DNA of 64,000 nucleotides, from the NCBI RefSeq assembly GCF_017355955.1, contig NZ_JAFFID010000003.1, positions 558,001-622,000 on the forward strand, read 5' to 3'. The DNA is from Sabulibacter ruber (GTDB lineage Bacteria; Bacteroidota; Bacteroidia; Cytophagales; Hymenobacteraceae). The position numbers and the translations under genes are program-made. This document shows, piece by piece, positions 1-8,069 of this stretch (the first letter of the stretch is position 1; every line of letters begins with the position of its first letter). Below the pieces are notes generated by a model. It saw only the letters and a list, made by a program, of their open reading frames with translations. It searched no databases and was not told the DNA's origin.

Positions 1-939
1 GGACAGAAACTGAGCCGCAAAGAGCGCGTGCCGGGGGCGTTTTTCGAGTACATTTACCAAAACAGCGCCAATCTGACGTTGGTGGGCGGCATCCGCGCCG
101 ATCATCACAACCTGTACGGCTGGGTGTACACGCCACGGTTCAACGTGAAGTACGATTTAAACCCGAACTCTATTCTGCGTTTAGCGGCTGGGAAAGGCTT
201 CAGGGTTGCTAACCCGATTGCCGAGAACGTGGCCTCCCTCATCAGTAACCGGGCTTTCTACTTCCAGAACGATCTGCAGCCCGAGAAAGCCTGGAACCTG
301 GGCGGAAGCTTTACGCAGTACTTTGAGGTGGGCGAGCGCAAAGGCGCTTTCATCACAGACTACTACTACACCACGTTCCAGAACCAGATTGTGCCCGATA
401 TGTACAGCAGCCCGTACCAGGTAGCGTTTACCAACCTGAACGGCCGCTCGTTCTCCAAAAGCTTCCAGGCCGAGCTGCAGTATGAACTCACCTCCATGCT
501 GGACATCAAGGCGGCCTACAAGTATTTTGACGTGCGCACTACCTACAATGACCAATTGCTGCGTCGGCCGTTCATCCCCAACCACCGGGCGTTCCTGAAC
601 CTGGGTTTCGCGACACCTTTTGACAAGTGGCGCGCCGACCTGACCGCCCAATGGTTTGGGAAGCGCGAAGTTCCTTCCATGGAGCATGACATGAACCAGC
701 ACGAAAGCTCCATCATGACCAGAACTGTTCACCCCTACGCGGTGTTTAATGGACAGATCACCCGCGCTTTCAAACGCTGGGAGGTGTACCTGGGCGGCGA
801 AAACCTGTTGGATTACAAGCAAAAAGACCCGATTATTGCCGCTGACCAACCCTTCAGCCAGAACTTTGACGCCAGCATGGTGTGGGCTCCGGTCATTGGG
901 CGCGTGATTTACGCCGGCATGCGGTTTACCATTAAATAA
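1..939 (+). CDS. TonB-dependent receptor, 5' truncated by the window edge
   Basis: The last 312 residues of an outer-membrane TonB-dependent receptor. The reading frame is open from base 1, so the signal peptide, plug and first barrel strands lie outside the window. What remains is barrel: alternating aromatic/polar strands such as LRLAAGKGFRVANPIAEN, a late AVFNGQITRAFKRWEVYLGGENLLDYKQKDPI segment typical of these receptors (given here only in part as AVFNGQITRAFKRWEV), and a C-terminal strand ending GMRFTIK. A GTG at 28 is in frame but is internal. The next gene encodes a small HMA-domain protein, so the receptor may handle a metal or metal chelate. This substrate is an inference from context only. 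Confidence 0.9.
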   Translation, partial: GQKLSRKERVPGAFFEYIYQNSANLTLVGGIRADHHNLYGWVYTPRFNVKYDLNPNSILRLAAGKGFRVANPIAENVASLISNRAFYFQNDLQPEKAWNLGGSFTQYFEVGERKGAFITDYYYTTFQNQIVPDMYSSPYQVAFTNLNGRSFSKSFQAELQYELTSMLDIKAAYKYFDVRTTYNDQLLRRPFIPNHRAFLNLGFATPFDKWRADLTAQWFGKREVPSMEHDMNQHESSIMTRTVHPYAVFNGQITRAFKRWEVYLGGENLLDYKQKDPIIAADQPFSQNFDASMVWAPVIGRVIYAGMRFTIK

Positions 940-941
940 TT

Positions 942-1030
942 TGATTGTTGGTTGTTCATTGTTGATTGCTGGTTTTAAGATTCAATCTGATTTTAGAGCA
1001 AACAATTAGCAACGAACAATCAACAACCCA
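942..1030. repeat. TTG-rich imperfect inverted repeat
   Basis: A TTGATTGTTGGTTGTTCATT-type left arm (about 942-975) is answered by a right arm rich in AACAATCAACAAC (about 1000-1030). The two arms pair imperfectly. It lies between the receptor and the HMA gene. It may be a degenerate dispersed repeat or a weak transcriptional attenuator. Confidence 0.4.
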
Positions 1031-1031
1031 C

Positions 1032-1070
1032 CCATTTTGGCCTGATTTTGGTAAATCAGCCTTAAAACAG
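1032..1070. repeat. IPE palindromic element, copy 1
   Basis: The core TTTTGGCCTGATTTT-GG-TAAATCAGCCTTAAAA forms an almost uninterrupted hairpin. It sits 44 bp upstream of the HMA gene start, so it lies in that gene's leader or promoter region rather than acting as a conventional 3' terminator. Confidence 0.6.
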
Positions 1071-1113
1071 AAATTAACTTTTAACGAATACCATCAACCT
1101 CAAACCAAAACAT

Positions 1114-1470
1114 ATGAAAACCCTCAAAATCTGGATGCTTTCTTTCATGCTGATCAGTGTAGCTTCTTTCGGGTTTGCCCAGGGCGGCAAAAAAGGCGAG
1201 GAAGTGAAAATCAAAACCTCGGCGGTGTGCGGCATGTGCAAAGCCACCATTGAAAAAGGCATGGCCTATGAGAAAGGCGTAGAGAAAGCCACCCTGGATG
1301 TGGACAGCAAAATCCTGACGGTTACATACAATCCGCAGAAAACGTCTGTGGACAAGCTGAAAAAAGCCGTGAACGAATTAGGCTATGACGCCGATGACGC
1401 TCCAGCCACTCCGCGGGCCTATGACCGTTTAGATGCCTGCTGCAAAAAAGACGCTGGAAACCACAAATAA
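1114..1470 (+). CDS. Periplasmic heavy-metal-associated (HMA) domain protein
   Basis: A 118-residue protein. Residues 1-23 are a cleavable signal peptide ending in FGFAQ. An HMA ferredoxin-like domain follows (about 30-95) with the metal site CGMC at C39/C42. The order after the site, TIEKGMAYEKGVEKATLDVD, matches the MerP/CopZ fold. Two further cysteines (C109, C110) near the C-terminus could add a metal ligand or form a disulfide. The likely role is periplasmic binding or delivery of copper, mercury or a similar soft metal. The gene follows a TonB receptor on the same strand, separated by about 175 bp of repeats, and ends at a strong terminator. The specific metal cannot be read from the sequence. 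Confidence 0.85.
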   Translation: MKTLKIWMLSFMLISVASFGFAQGGKKGEEVKIKTSAVCGMCKATIEKGMAYEKGVEKATLDVDSKILTVTYNPQKTSVDKLKKAVNELGYDADDAPATPRAYDRLDACCKKDAGNHK

Positions 1471-1490
1471 GAATATCAGACCTTCCTTGA

Positions 1491-1519
1491 AAAGCCCGCT
1501 CCTGAGCGGGCTTTTTTTG
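1491..1519 (+). terminator. Rho-independent terminator of the HMA gene
   Basis: A perfect AAGCCCGCT/AGCGGGCTT stem with loop CCTG is followed by seven T residues, 20 bp after the stop codon. Confidence 0.9.
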
Positions 1520-1690
1520 TTTCAATCCAGCGCTGCTTGAAAACTGAACCCAGGTAAAACTTTGCACTTACGGGCTGCTTCTGATTTAAACATCCTGATG
1601 CTGAACTATTTGTTTTTTCACTGATTTACTTTTCAGGAAATCTAATCCAGTATTTACCCCGTAAGTACAATCCGTACAAATACTCACACT

Positions 1691-2503
1691 ATGAAAACAA
1701 TCATTTTTATCCACGGCATGTTCCAGAACTCCAAAAGCTGGGATAACTGGGTGGCGTACTTCACCCAACGTGGCTACAACTGTTTAGCGCCTTCCTGGCC
1801 CCTGCACGAAGGCGAACCAGCGCAACTGCGCGCCAACCCGCCGGCGGGGTTAGGTGAGTTGGGGCTAGACGAGGTAACCACGGCCATTGAAACCCTTATC
1901 CTGAACCAAGGCACCAAACCCATTGTGATCGGCCACTCGGTGGGCGGGTTGCTGACCCAGGTGTTCGCCAACCGGGGCCTGATTGAGGCCGGAGTACCCA
2001 TCAGCTCGGTGGCTCCTAACGGCATGATCGATTTTGACCTGGCATTTTTCAAGAACAGCGCCACCATTGCCAATCCGCTGAAAGGCGACGAGCCCGTGTT
2101 CATGGATTTGGAGACTTTCCATGCCTCCTTTGCCAATACCCTGAGCGAAGCAGAAGTACGTGAGGCCTACGAACGCACTGCCACCCACGACAGCCGCAAC
2201 GTTTTCCGCGACTGCATGGGCTCGGCCGGAAGAGTGGTCCTGGACAAACCCCACGTTCCGCTGCTGTTCATCTCGGGCTCGGAAGACAAAATCTGTCCTG
2301 CCGACCTCATCAGCAAAAACGTGAAAGCCTATGACCAGGAGACCGGCGTGGTAGACCTCAAAGAATTCCCGAACCGGAGCCACTTCATCTGCGGCGAACC
2401 CGGCTGGGAAGAAGTAGCCGAAACCGTTTACCAGTGGCTCCAGACCAACACTACTGGCGTCACCCAGGCTTCCTACACGGCCGGTGGTAACATCGCGCTG
2501 TAG
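1691..2503 (+). CDS. Alpha/beta hydrolase
   Basis: A 270-residue cytoplasmic alpha/beta-hydrolase with no signal peptide. The oxyanion HG (residues 8-9), nucleophile elbow GHSVGG (S83), acid D199 in SGSEDK and base H231 in NRSHF make a complete catalytic triad. The length and the N-terminal FIHGMFQNSKSWDNW resemble short-chain esterases and haloalkane/ester hydrolases. The substrate cannot be assigned. The ATG follows a 170-bp leader with no Shine-Dalgarno sequence. The gene is monocistronic, bounded by the HMA terminator and by an IPE-type hairpin downstream. Confidence 0.88.
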   Translation: MKTIIFIHGMFQNSKSWDNWVAYFTQRGYNCLAPSWPLHEGEPAQLRANPPAGLGELGLDEVTTAIETLILNQGTKPIVIGHSVGGLLTQVFANRGLIEAGVPISSVAPNGMIDFDLAFFKNSATIANPLKGDEPVFMDLETFHASFANTLSEAEVREAYERTATHDSRNVFRDCMGSAGRVVLDKPHVPLLFISGSEDKICPADLISKNVKAYDQETGVVDLKEFPNRSHFICGEPGWEEVAETVYQWLQTNTTGVTQASYTAGGNIAL

Positions 2504-2518
2504 TCTGACCTATCAATT

Positions 2519-2572
2519 GGAGAGGCGTTTGGTGCGAGTTTTTGGAAAATAGCCCCAAAACGCCTCTCATTT
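2519..2572 (+). terminator. IPE-type terminator of the hydrolase gene (copy 2)
   Basis: Outer arms GAGAGGCGTTT and AAAACGCCTCTC pair, with a 26-nt inner segment that is degenerate here. It is followed by ATTTCTTTTT. It begins 16 bp after the stop codon. Confidence 0.75.
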
Positions 2573-2673
2573 CTTTTTATAGCCCTATAATTTCAGCCAA
2601 GCCTTCAACAAACCGCGGAAAGCATTACTTTTAGAAGCGAATAGAAAATCATCAGCTTCTGACCTTATTCTTA

Positions 2674-4548
2674 ATGCGATTCCCGAAACCACTCATTGCG
2701 CTGGCGTTGCTGGCGTTGAGCAGTAGTACATTTGCCCAACAGCAATTGCCCATGCCCCGCAACATTGCCGCCGCCTACCAGAAAGGCACCCGCAGCATGA
2801 GCGGCGCACCCGGCCAGAACTACTGGCAGAACACCGCCGATTACACCATCAAGATTGACTACAACCCCACCTCCCGCCTCCTGGCCGGTACCGTGGACAT
2901 TGACTACACCAACAACAGCCCAGACACGCTCAAGCAGATTGTCTTCAAACTGTACCCCAACCTGTACCAGAAAGGTGCGCCGCGGGCTAGCAGCATTGAC
3001 TCCAAAGACGTGAGCGAAGGCGTGCAGATTGAGCGCCTGAGCGTGAACGGCGAAGGCCAGGACGTGCAGAAACTCAGGATAGACGCCACCAACCTGACCA
3101 TGCGCATCAAACCGCTGGCACCCAAGCAGAAAGCCAGATTCAATATTGCCTATCACTACACCTTGAACGAGGGCTCGCACATGCGCACCGGGCAGGTAGA
3201 TCCGCAGGGCGCCGCGTTTGTGGCTTACTTCTTCCCCCGCATTGCCGTGTATGACGATGTGGAAGGCTGGAACCGCATTCCGTACCTGGGTCCGCAGGAG
3301 TTTTACAACGATTTCTGCCGTTTCAACACTGAGATCACCGTTCCCAAAGACTTCGTGGTGTGGGCTACCGGCGACCTTAGAAATGCCTCCGAGGTATTCA
3401 CGAAGAAATTCGCGAAGCGCCTGCAGGACGCGGAGAAGAAAGACGCCATTGTGGCCATCATTGACAGCGTGGATCTGAAGCGCGGCAACATCACCGCCCA
3501 GAACGCCCGCAACACCTGGAAGTTTGAGGCCGATAACGTGGTGGATTTCGCCTTCGCCACCTCTAATCATTATCTCTGGAACTCCACCAGCCTGGTAGTA
3601 GACCCAAAAACCAAACGCCGCACCCGGGTAGATGTGGCCTTCAATCCGGCGCACAGAGATTTCTATGAGGTGATTCACTTCGCCCGGAAAACGGTGGAAG
3701 CCATGAGCTACTCGTTCCCTAAGTGGCCTTTCCCCTACTCGCATGAAACCGTGTTCGATGGGTTGGACCAGATGGAATACCCCATGATGGTGAACGACAA
3801 CCCCGTGGAAACCCGCGAAGACGCCATCACCCTCACCGACCACGAGATCTTCCATACCATGTTCCCCTTCTACATGGGCACCAACGAGACCAAGTACGGC
3901 TGGATGGACGAAGGCTGGGCCACCATCGGGGAATGGCTTATCTCGCCCATGATCGAGCCCAAGATGGTAGACGATTACGGCGTGGAGCCTTACTCCATGA
4001 TGGCCGGCACCGAGATTGACTTACCCATCACCACGCTTTCCACCCAGCAATCCGGCACGGCGTTCTTTTTGAATTCGTATCCTAAACCGGCCTTTGGGTA
4101 TTTGTATGTGAAAGACCTGTTGGGCGATGAATTGTTCACCAAGGCGCTGCACCACTACATCACCCAATGGAACGGCAAGCACCCGCTGCCCTGGGATTTC
4201 TTCAACGCCATGAACGCCGGGGCCGGCCGAGACCTGAATTGGTTCTGGCAGCGCTGGTTCTTTGACAACGGAGTTCCCGATCTGGCCATCGCCAACGTAC
4301 AGCAGCAGAACGGCGCGTATCAGGTCACCGTGGAATCCAAGGGCACCAAACCCGTACCGGTGGATTTGGTCATCACCTACGCCGATAATTCCACCTCCAC
4401 CGTGCACAAAACCATTGCCGTTTGGGAAACCGGCGTTAAAACCACTCAACTGGAATTTACAGCCCAGAAGCCGGTGAAAAAGCTGGAACTGAAACACACC
4501 CACACCTCAGACGCCAACCGCGCTGATAATGTGTATGTGGTGAAATAA
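2674..4548 (+). CDS. Secreted M1-family metallopeptidase
   Basis: A 624-residue zinc aminopeptidase of family M1 with an N-terminal signal peptide (residues 1-21, ending TFAQQ). The zinc site HEIFH is at 390-394, and exactly 18 residues later comes E413 in WMDEGWA, the third zinc ligand. DQMEYP (M367-E368) occupies the place of the GxMEN exopeptidase loop. The N-terminal beta domain (about 45-230) carries the saddle-like fold expected of M1. Like many Bacteroidota paralogues it probably trims peptides in the periplasm or at the cell surface. The ATG at 2674 is the first in frame and directly precedes the signal peptide. It is flanked upstream by the hydrolase terminator and downstream by a repeat and a terminator. 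Confidence 0.93.
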   Translation: MRFPKPLIALALLALSSSTFAQQQLPMPRNIAAAYQKGTRSMSGAPGQNYWQNTADYTIKIDYNPTSRLLAGTVDIDYTNNSPDTLKQIVFKLYPNLYQKGAPRASSIDSKDVSEGVQIERLSVNGEGQDVQKLRIDATNLTMRIKPLAPKQKARFNIAYHYTLNEGSHMRTGQVDPQGAAFVAYFFPRIAVYDDVEGWNRIPYLGPQEFYNDFCRFNTEITVPKDFVVWATGDLRNASEVFTKKFAKRLQDAEKKDAIVAIIDSVDLKRGNITAQNARNTWKFEADNVVDFAFATSNHYLWNSTSLVVDPKTKRRTRVDVAFNPAHRDFYEVIHFARKTVEAMSYSFPKWPFPYSHETVFDGLDQMEYPMMVNDNPVETREDAITLTDHEIFHTMFPFYMGTNETKYGWMDEGWATIGEWLISPMIEPKMVDDYGVEPYSMMAGTEIDLPITTLSTQQSGTAFFLNSYPKPAFGYLYVKDLLGDELFTKALHHYITQWNGKHPLPWDFFNAMNAGAGRDLNWFWQRWFFDNGVPDLAIANVQQQNGAYQVTVESKGTKPVPVDLVITYADNSTSTVHKTIAVWETGVKTTQLEFTAQKPVKKLELKHTHTSDANRADNVYVVK

Positions 4549-4586
4549 GGATTATTATACACCCTCAACTTTATACACCCTCACCT

Positions 4587-4675
4587 TGTCATCTTGGAAA
4601 GATCTTGTGAACAAACCTTAGTAGCGCTAATTCAGAGCCTTTCTAGTTCGCCCACAAGATCCTTCCAGGATGACA
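4587..4675. repeat. 89-bp element with 23-bp terminal inverted repeats, copy A
   Basis: Left arm TGTCATCTTGGAAAGATCTT (4587-4609, ending GTG) and right arm ending CCTTCCAGGATGACA (4653-4675) match at 21 of 23 positions. The interior ends GCCTTTCTAGTTCGCC. A second copy lies at 19300-19388. No ORF is inside. Confidence 0.8.
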
Positions 4676-4730
4676 GAAAAGGAAGATCGATGTCAATTCA
4701 AGAAGATCGCAGTCAATCCGCTTCAAAACA

Positions 4731-4779
4731 AAATCGGGGTAAGAGAAAAGACGCTCTCTTACCCCGATTTTTGTTTTTG
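4731..4779. terminator. Convergent bidirectional terminator
   Basis: AAATCGGGGTAAGAG pairs with CTCTTACCCCGATTT and is flanked by A- and T-rich tails. It separates the M1 peptidase gene (plus) from crtW (minus). Confidence 0.85.
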
Positions 4780-4806
4780 GCCTGTTTCTCAGAAACCAGA
4801 CCAAAA
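4774..4806. repeat. IPE palindromic element, copy 3
   Basis: TTTTTGGCCTGTTTCTC / AGAAACCAGACCAAAA, directly abutting the convergent terminator and 4 bp beyond the crtW stop codon. Confidence 0.65.
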
Positions 4807-4809
4807 TCT

Positions 4810-5514
4810 CTACTTCCCTTTCACCAGCCGGTCTTTCTCCTGGTAGAGCTTCCACCAGGGAAGATAGGGCTTGTCATGGTGCTCATAATGGTACCCGAAG
4901 AAGTAGCAGCTCAGGAAGGCCCAAAGATGGTTTCGGCTCTGGGTGCCGGATTTGTGTTTGTTGTCAGGCTCATGCTCTCCGCGGTGCGGAAGATAGGTCC
5001 CGAAGTAAAACAACTGGAACGTAGCCAATACCGAGGGGACCATCCAGAAAAGGATGATGTTCTCCACCGGAAACCACAGTTGCAGCAAGTGATACGTGCC
5101 CGCCATCAAAAGCACCTGAAATACTGTTATGTACTGGCTGGCAAAACTGAAGAACCAAAGAAAGAAGTTGCCGCCGTGGTAATCGGGGTCCTCCTCGGTG
5201 GCGACGTGCCGATGGTGCAGGTGGTGTTTGGGGTAAAGGCGTCCGTAATAATTGTACGCGAAAAGCCCGGCGGTAATGGTACCGATGATGGTATTGAGCT
5301 TTTTGTTTCCGGGCGCTACTACCCCATGCATGGCATCATGGGCCGTAATGAAAAGGCCGGTGTACAAATGCATCATCACCAGCACGGCCAGATAAGTGAA
5401 CGGCGAAGCAAAATCCACCTTCCAGTGCAGCAGAACCCACAGCGTACTACTCCAAGCCAGCAGGATAACCAGCGCGATGATGATTCCGGTGTGTTTTCTA
5501 AAAAACTGGCTCAA
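4810..5514 (-). CDS. crtW: Beta-carotene 4-ketolase, CrtW type
   Basis: A 234-residue integral membrane di-iron enzyme that would add the 4-keto group to beta-ionone rings of carotenoids. The signature FITAHDAMHG (H59-H63), HHLHHRH (97-103) and GYHYEHH (H209-H213), together with FGTYLPHR and PWWKLY, follow the CrtW pattern rather than general fatty-acid desaturases. Four hydrophobic helices are visible (about 10-30, 40-57, 75-92, 118-170). The start appears to be TTG at 5514: no ATG lies upstream in frame and the next Met is residue 47, already past the first helix. It lies 94 bp downstream of ispH on the same strand and probably shares its transcript. Family assignment is firm; the exact ring specificity is inferred. 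Confidence 0.88.
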   Translation of the reverse strand: MSQFFRKHTGIIIALVILLAWSSTLWVLLHWKVDFASPFTYLAVLVMMHLYTGLFITAHDAMHGVVAPGNKKLNTIIGTITAGLFAYNYYGRLYPKHHLHHRHVATEEDPDYHGGNFFLWFFSFASQYITVFQVLLMAGTYHLLQLWFPVENIILFWMVPSVLATFQLFYFGTYLPHRGEHEPDNKHKSGTQSRNHLWAFLSCYFFGYHYEHHDKPYLPWWKLYQEKDRLVKGK

Positions 5515-5608
5515 AACGGATACTACTTGGTGTGCTCTCTGATTACGAAGGTATCGAATCTTTTGGTGTGGACCGAAGGGAAGGCTGAACGGAAAGTACC
5601 GGGTGCCC

Positions 5609-6454
5609 TTAAAAGGTCAAAAGCGCCTCCCGTACTTCTTCCATCAGCCACATGGGCGTAGAAGTGGCCCCGCAAACCCCAATGGTATCTCCCTCAGAAA
5701 ACCACTCTGGATTCAGTTCTTCTACTTTTGATACGAAGTACGTGTTAGGATTGGTGTCTTTGCAGACCTGGTACAACACCCTGCCGTTAGAGGATTTGGT
5801 ACCGGACACAAACACCACCTTGTCAAACCTGCGGGCAAACAAGCGCAATTCCTTGTCACGGTTAGAAACCTGCCGGCAAATGGTATCATTGGCGTCTACT
5901 GAGTACCCACGGCTTTCCAACTCGCCTTTGATACGGTAGAAATTATCGGTGCTTTTGGTGGTTTGGCTGTAGAGCGTGATGTTTTGGGGTAACTCATGGC
6001 GGAGCAGTTCGTCCAGGTTCTCAAACACTACTGCCTCATTGTTGGTCTGGCCCAACAAACCCACCACCTCAGCGTGGCCATGCTTTCCGTAGATAAAAAT
6101 CTTGTCTTTTTTGTCGAAGGAGGTTTTGATGCGATTCTGAAGTTTCAGTACCACCGGGCAGGAAGCATCAACCAAGGTCAGATTGTTCTCCAGGGCGGTC
6201 TGGTAGGTGGAGGGCGGCTCCCCGTGGGCCCTGATCAACACCGATTCGTTTTGGAGCGTTTTCAGCGTGTCGTGGGTGATGATGCGCAAGCCTTTTTTCT
6301 GGAGGCGTTCCACCTCTTCGTCATTATGTACAATATCGCCCAGGCAGTACAGGTAATCCTGTTCTTCCAGCAAGTCCTCGGCCATCTGGATGGCGTAGAT
6401 CACCCCAAAGCAGAAGCCCGAATTTGAATCAATATGTACCTGTAGCTGACGCAT
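5609..6454 (-). CDS. ispH: 4-hydroxy-3-methylbut-2-enyl diphosphate reductase
   Basis: This is the last enzyme of the MEP isoprenoid pathway, converting HMBPP to IPP and DMAPP with a [4Fe-4S] cluster. It has 281 residues, the usual length. The three cluster cysteines are C15 (GFCFGV), C99 (SCPVV) and C193 (TICRQVSNRD). Substrate-binding H43, H77 and H127 with E129 are also present, as is the SGTKSSN motif. The C-terminal loop reads CGATSTP rather than the more common AGASTP. It sits between the crtB operon and crtW, so it probably feeds precursor to carotenoid and menaquinone synthesis. About 234 bp upstream separates it from the preceding gene, which leaves room for its own promoter. Confidence 0.96.
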   Translation of the reverse strand: MRQLQVHIDSNSGFCFGVIYAIQMAEDLLEEQDYLYCLGDIVHNDEEVERLQKKGLRIITHDTLKTLQNESVLIRAHGEPPSTYQTALENNLTLVDASCPVVLKLQNRIKTSFDKKDKIFIYGKHGHAEVVGLLGQTNNEAVVFENLDELLRHELPQNITLYSQTTKSTDNFYRIKGELESRGYSVDANDTICRQVSNRDKELRLFARRFDKVVFVSGTKSSNGRVLYQVCKDTNPNTYFVSKVEELNPEWFSEGDTIGVCGATSTPMWLMEEVREALLTF

Positions 6455-6688
6455 ATCTGTTAAACAAATTCCCTCATCGGTTTGTTTGCACGCACTTGTG
6501 ATTTTTGCTTAAAATATTCACCCAACAGAATGATATTCAACTGTAAGCTCATGGGCACTGCAACATACGCCACTTACCGCCTGCTCAGATTTTCCTAACA
6601 CAAGTACTGCCAGTTAGCATGGCATACCCTAGTTTGCCAAAAGATATCAACGGTCAAACCATGAAACACAAGTCCAAAAGGAGATAGC

Positions 6689-7219
6689 TCATAAATTCAA
6701 TTTAGCCACCTGCTTTTGCTCCTGCTCCGTAAGCAGGTCTTTGCGTAACAGGAAGTCTCGCATGATTTTAACGGTCTCAGAAGAGATTCCTGAGCGTGGG
6801 TGTTTCAGGATGGCGGCCATGAACACCTTTTTATCCTCTTCCAGGTTCGGGCTCATGTTCAGGTAGCGCGGAATGTAATTTTCAATGGAAAACCGCAGAA
6901 AGCGTACCTCAGGGTCTTGTTTGTCCAGGGCCACGGCCTGCTCAAAAACCGCTGCGCTTTGCCGCAGGTATTTGATTTTATTGATTGGGCTCCAGACGTG
7001 CTTGGCCATAATAGCATGTGATACAGCCTTATAGCCCAGTTTGAGTGGATCATTCCCCTGGTACTTGTCCATGAGGCTGATAAACTTCTTGGCAATTGCT
7101 TCGTCCTTGGCTGCTGTCTGGTAATAATTCAACAGAGTTGAATGGGCGTACGGATCCGTTTTTTGGGAAAACGGAACAAATACAAGGCAAAGCGATATAA
7201 GAGTAGCGAGTATCTGCAT
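6689..7219 (-). CDS. Unknown secreted helical protein in the crt operon
   Basis: A 176-residue protein of unknown function. Residues 1-19 form a signal peptide (MQILATLISLCLVFVPFSQ). The rest is helical and resembles tetratricopeptide-type packing: repeated AxxxF/Y patterns, VFEQAVALDKQDPEVRFLRF and a basic C-terminus. Its ATG overlaps the crtB stop by one base (TAATG), so it is translationally coupled to phytoene synthase. That suggests a role linked to carotenoid synthesis or placement in the envelope, but nothing in the sequence shows a catalytic site. Confidence 0.8.
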   Translation of the reverse strand: MQILATLISLCLVFVPFSQKTDPYAHSTLLNYYQTAAKDEAIAKKFISLMDKYQGNDPLKLGYKAVSHAIMAKHVWSPINKIKYLRQSAAVFEQAVALDKQDPEVRFLRFSIENYIPRYLNMSPNLEEDKKVFMAAILKHPRSGISSETVKIMRDFLLRKDLLTEQEQKQVAKLNL

Positions 7220-8067
7220 TAGATTGTATTAAACTGGTACCTAATGTACGAACCCAGCAATAGGGCTAGTTTCGTATTATCAGGCACTCTTACGCGTTCT
7301 GCCATAATATGGGCAGCCGGGAGTTCCTTAATTTTTTTAAATAACTTCAAATAGTAGATGTACGCCAGGTAAACTCCCAATCGTGCGCCCTTCGGCAGGC
7401 CTAGAATGCCTTGGTAGGCATCGTCAAAGTCTTTCTGAATATCGGCTTCAATCTCTTCTTTGTCTTTGTTACAGAAGGAGATGAAATCTACCTGCGGAAA
7501 ATACACACGGCCCCGGTCATGGAAATCACTGCGGATGTCGCGCAGGAAGTTCACTTTCTGGAATGCAGCACCCAAAGAACAGGCGGGGGCTTTCAAACGC
7601 TCAAACATCGCCTCGTCGCCTTCACAGAACACCCGCAAACACATCAGCCCTACTACTTCGGCCGAGCCGTAGATGTACTCATCATACAAATCGCAGTCAT
7701 ATTTGTGGTCCAGCAGGTCCATTTCCATACTGTGCAGAAAGGCATCTATGTACTCCAAATCAATGCCATACTGGTTCACCACTATCTGAAAGGCATGCAG
7801 TACCGGGTTCAGGCTGATTCTTTCTTCAATGGCCTGGTAGGTTTCTTGTCTGAAACGCTCCAGCAGGGCGGCCTTGTCATGGGTGTGGAAGGTATCCACT
7901 ATCTCATCGGCGAAGCGCACAAACCCATAAATGGCGTAAATGGGGTCATGAAAGCGCGGATGCATGGTTTTGATCCCCAGCGTGAAGGAAGTGCTGTACC
8001 GCTGCGTAATAAGCTTACTGCACTCCAGGGTGGTGGTATCAAACAAGTTCATGGGCGACTGCGTCAT
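7219..8067 (-). CDS. crtB: Phytoene/squalene synthase family (15-cis-phytoene synthase)
   Basis: It condenses two GGPP to phytoene, the first committed carotenoid step. It has 282 residues from ATG 8067. The two Asp-rich magnesium motifs are present: DEIVD (54-58) and DIRSD (177-181). YSTSFTLG near the N-terminus and RGRVYFP after the second Asp motif are typical of the family. An in-frame TTG at 8073 would overlap the crtI stop codon, and a later ATG at 8052 (MNLFDTTT) is also possible. Any of these keeps it coupled to crtI. A dehydrosqualene synthase role cannot be excluded by sequence alone, but the CrtI/CrtW/CrtZ neighbours favour C40 carotenoids. Confidence 0.93.
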   Translation of the reverse strand: MTQSPMNLFDTTTLECSKLITQRYSTSFTLGIKTMHPRFHDPIYAIYGFVRFADEIVDTFHTHDKAALLERFRQETYQAIEERISLNPVLHAFQIVVNQYGIDLEYIDAFLHSMEMDLLDHKYDCDLYDEYIYGSAEVVGLMCLRVFCEGDEAMFERLKAPACSLGAAFQKVNFLRDIRSDFHDRGRVYFPQVDFISFCNKDKEEIEADIQKDFDDAYQGILGLPKGARLGVYLAYIYYLKLFKKIKELPAAHIMAERVRVPDNTKLALLLGSYIRYQFNTI

Positions 8068-8069
8068 CT

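Noticed and set aside
2671..3855. A 394-codon open frame antisense to the M1 peptidase gene
   Set aside because: It is a mirror of the coding frame of a clear M1 enzyme, with low-complexity VG/HG-rich sequence and no known fold.
4594..5661. A 355-codon plus-strand open frame across crtW
   Set aside because: It covers the repeat, the terminator and crtW antisense and shows no protein-like composition.
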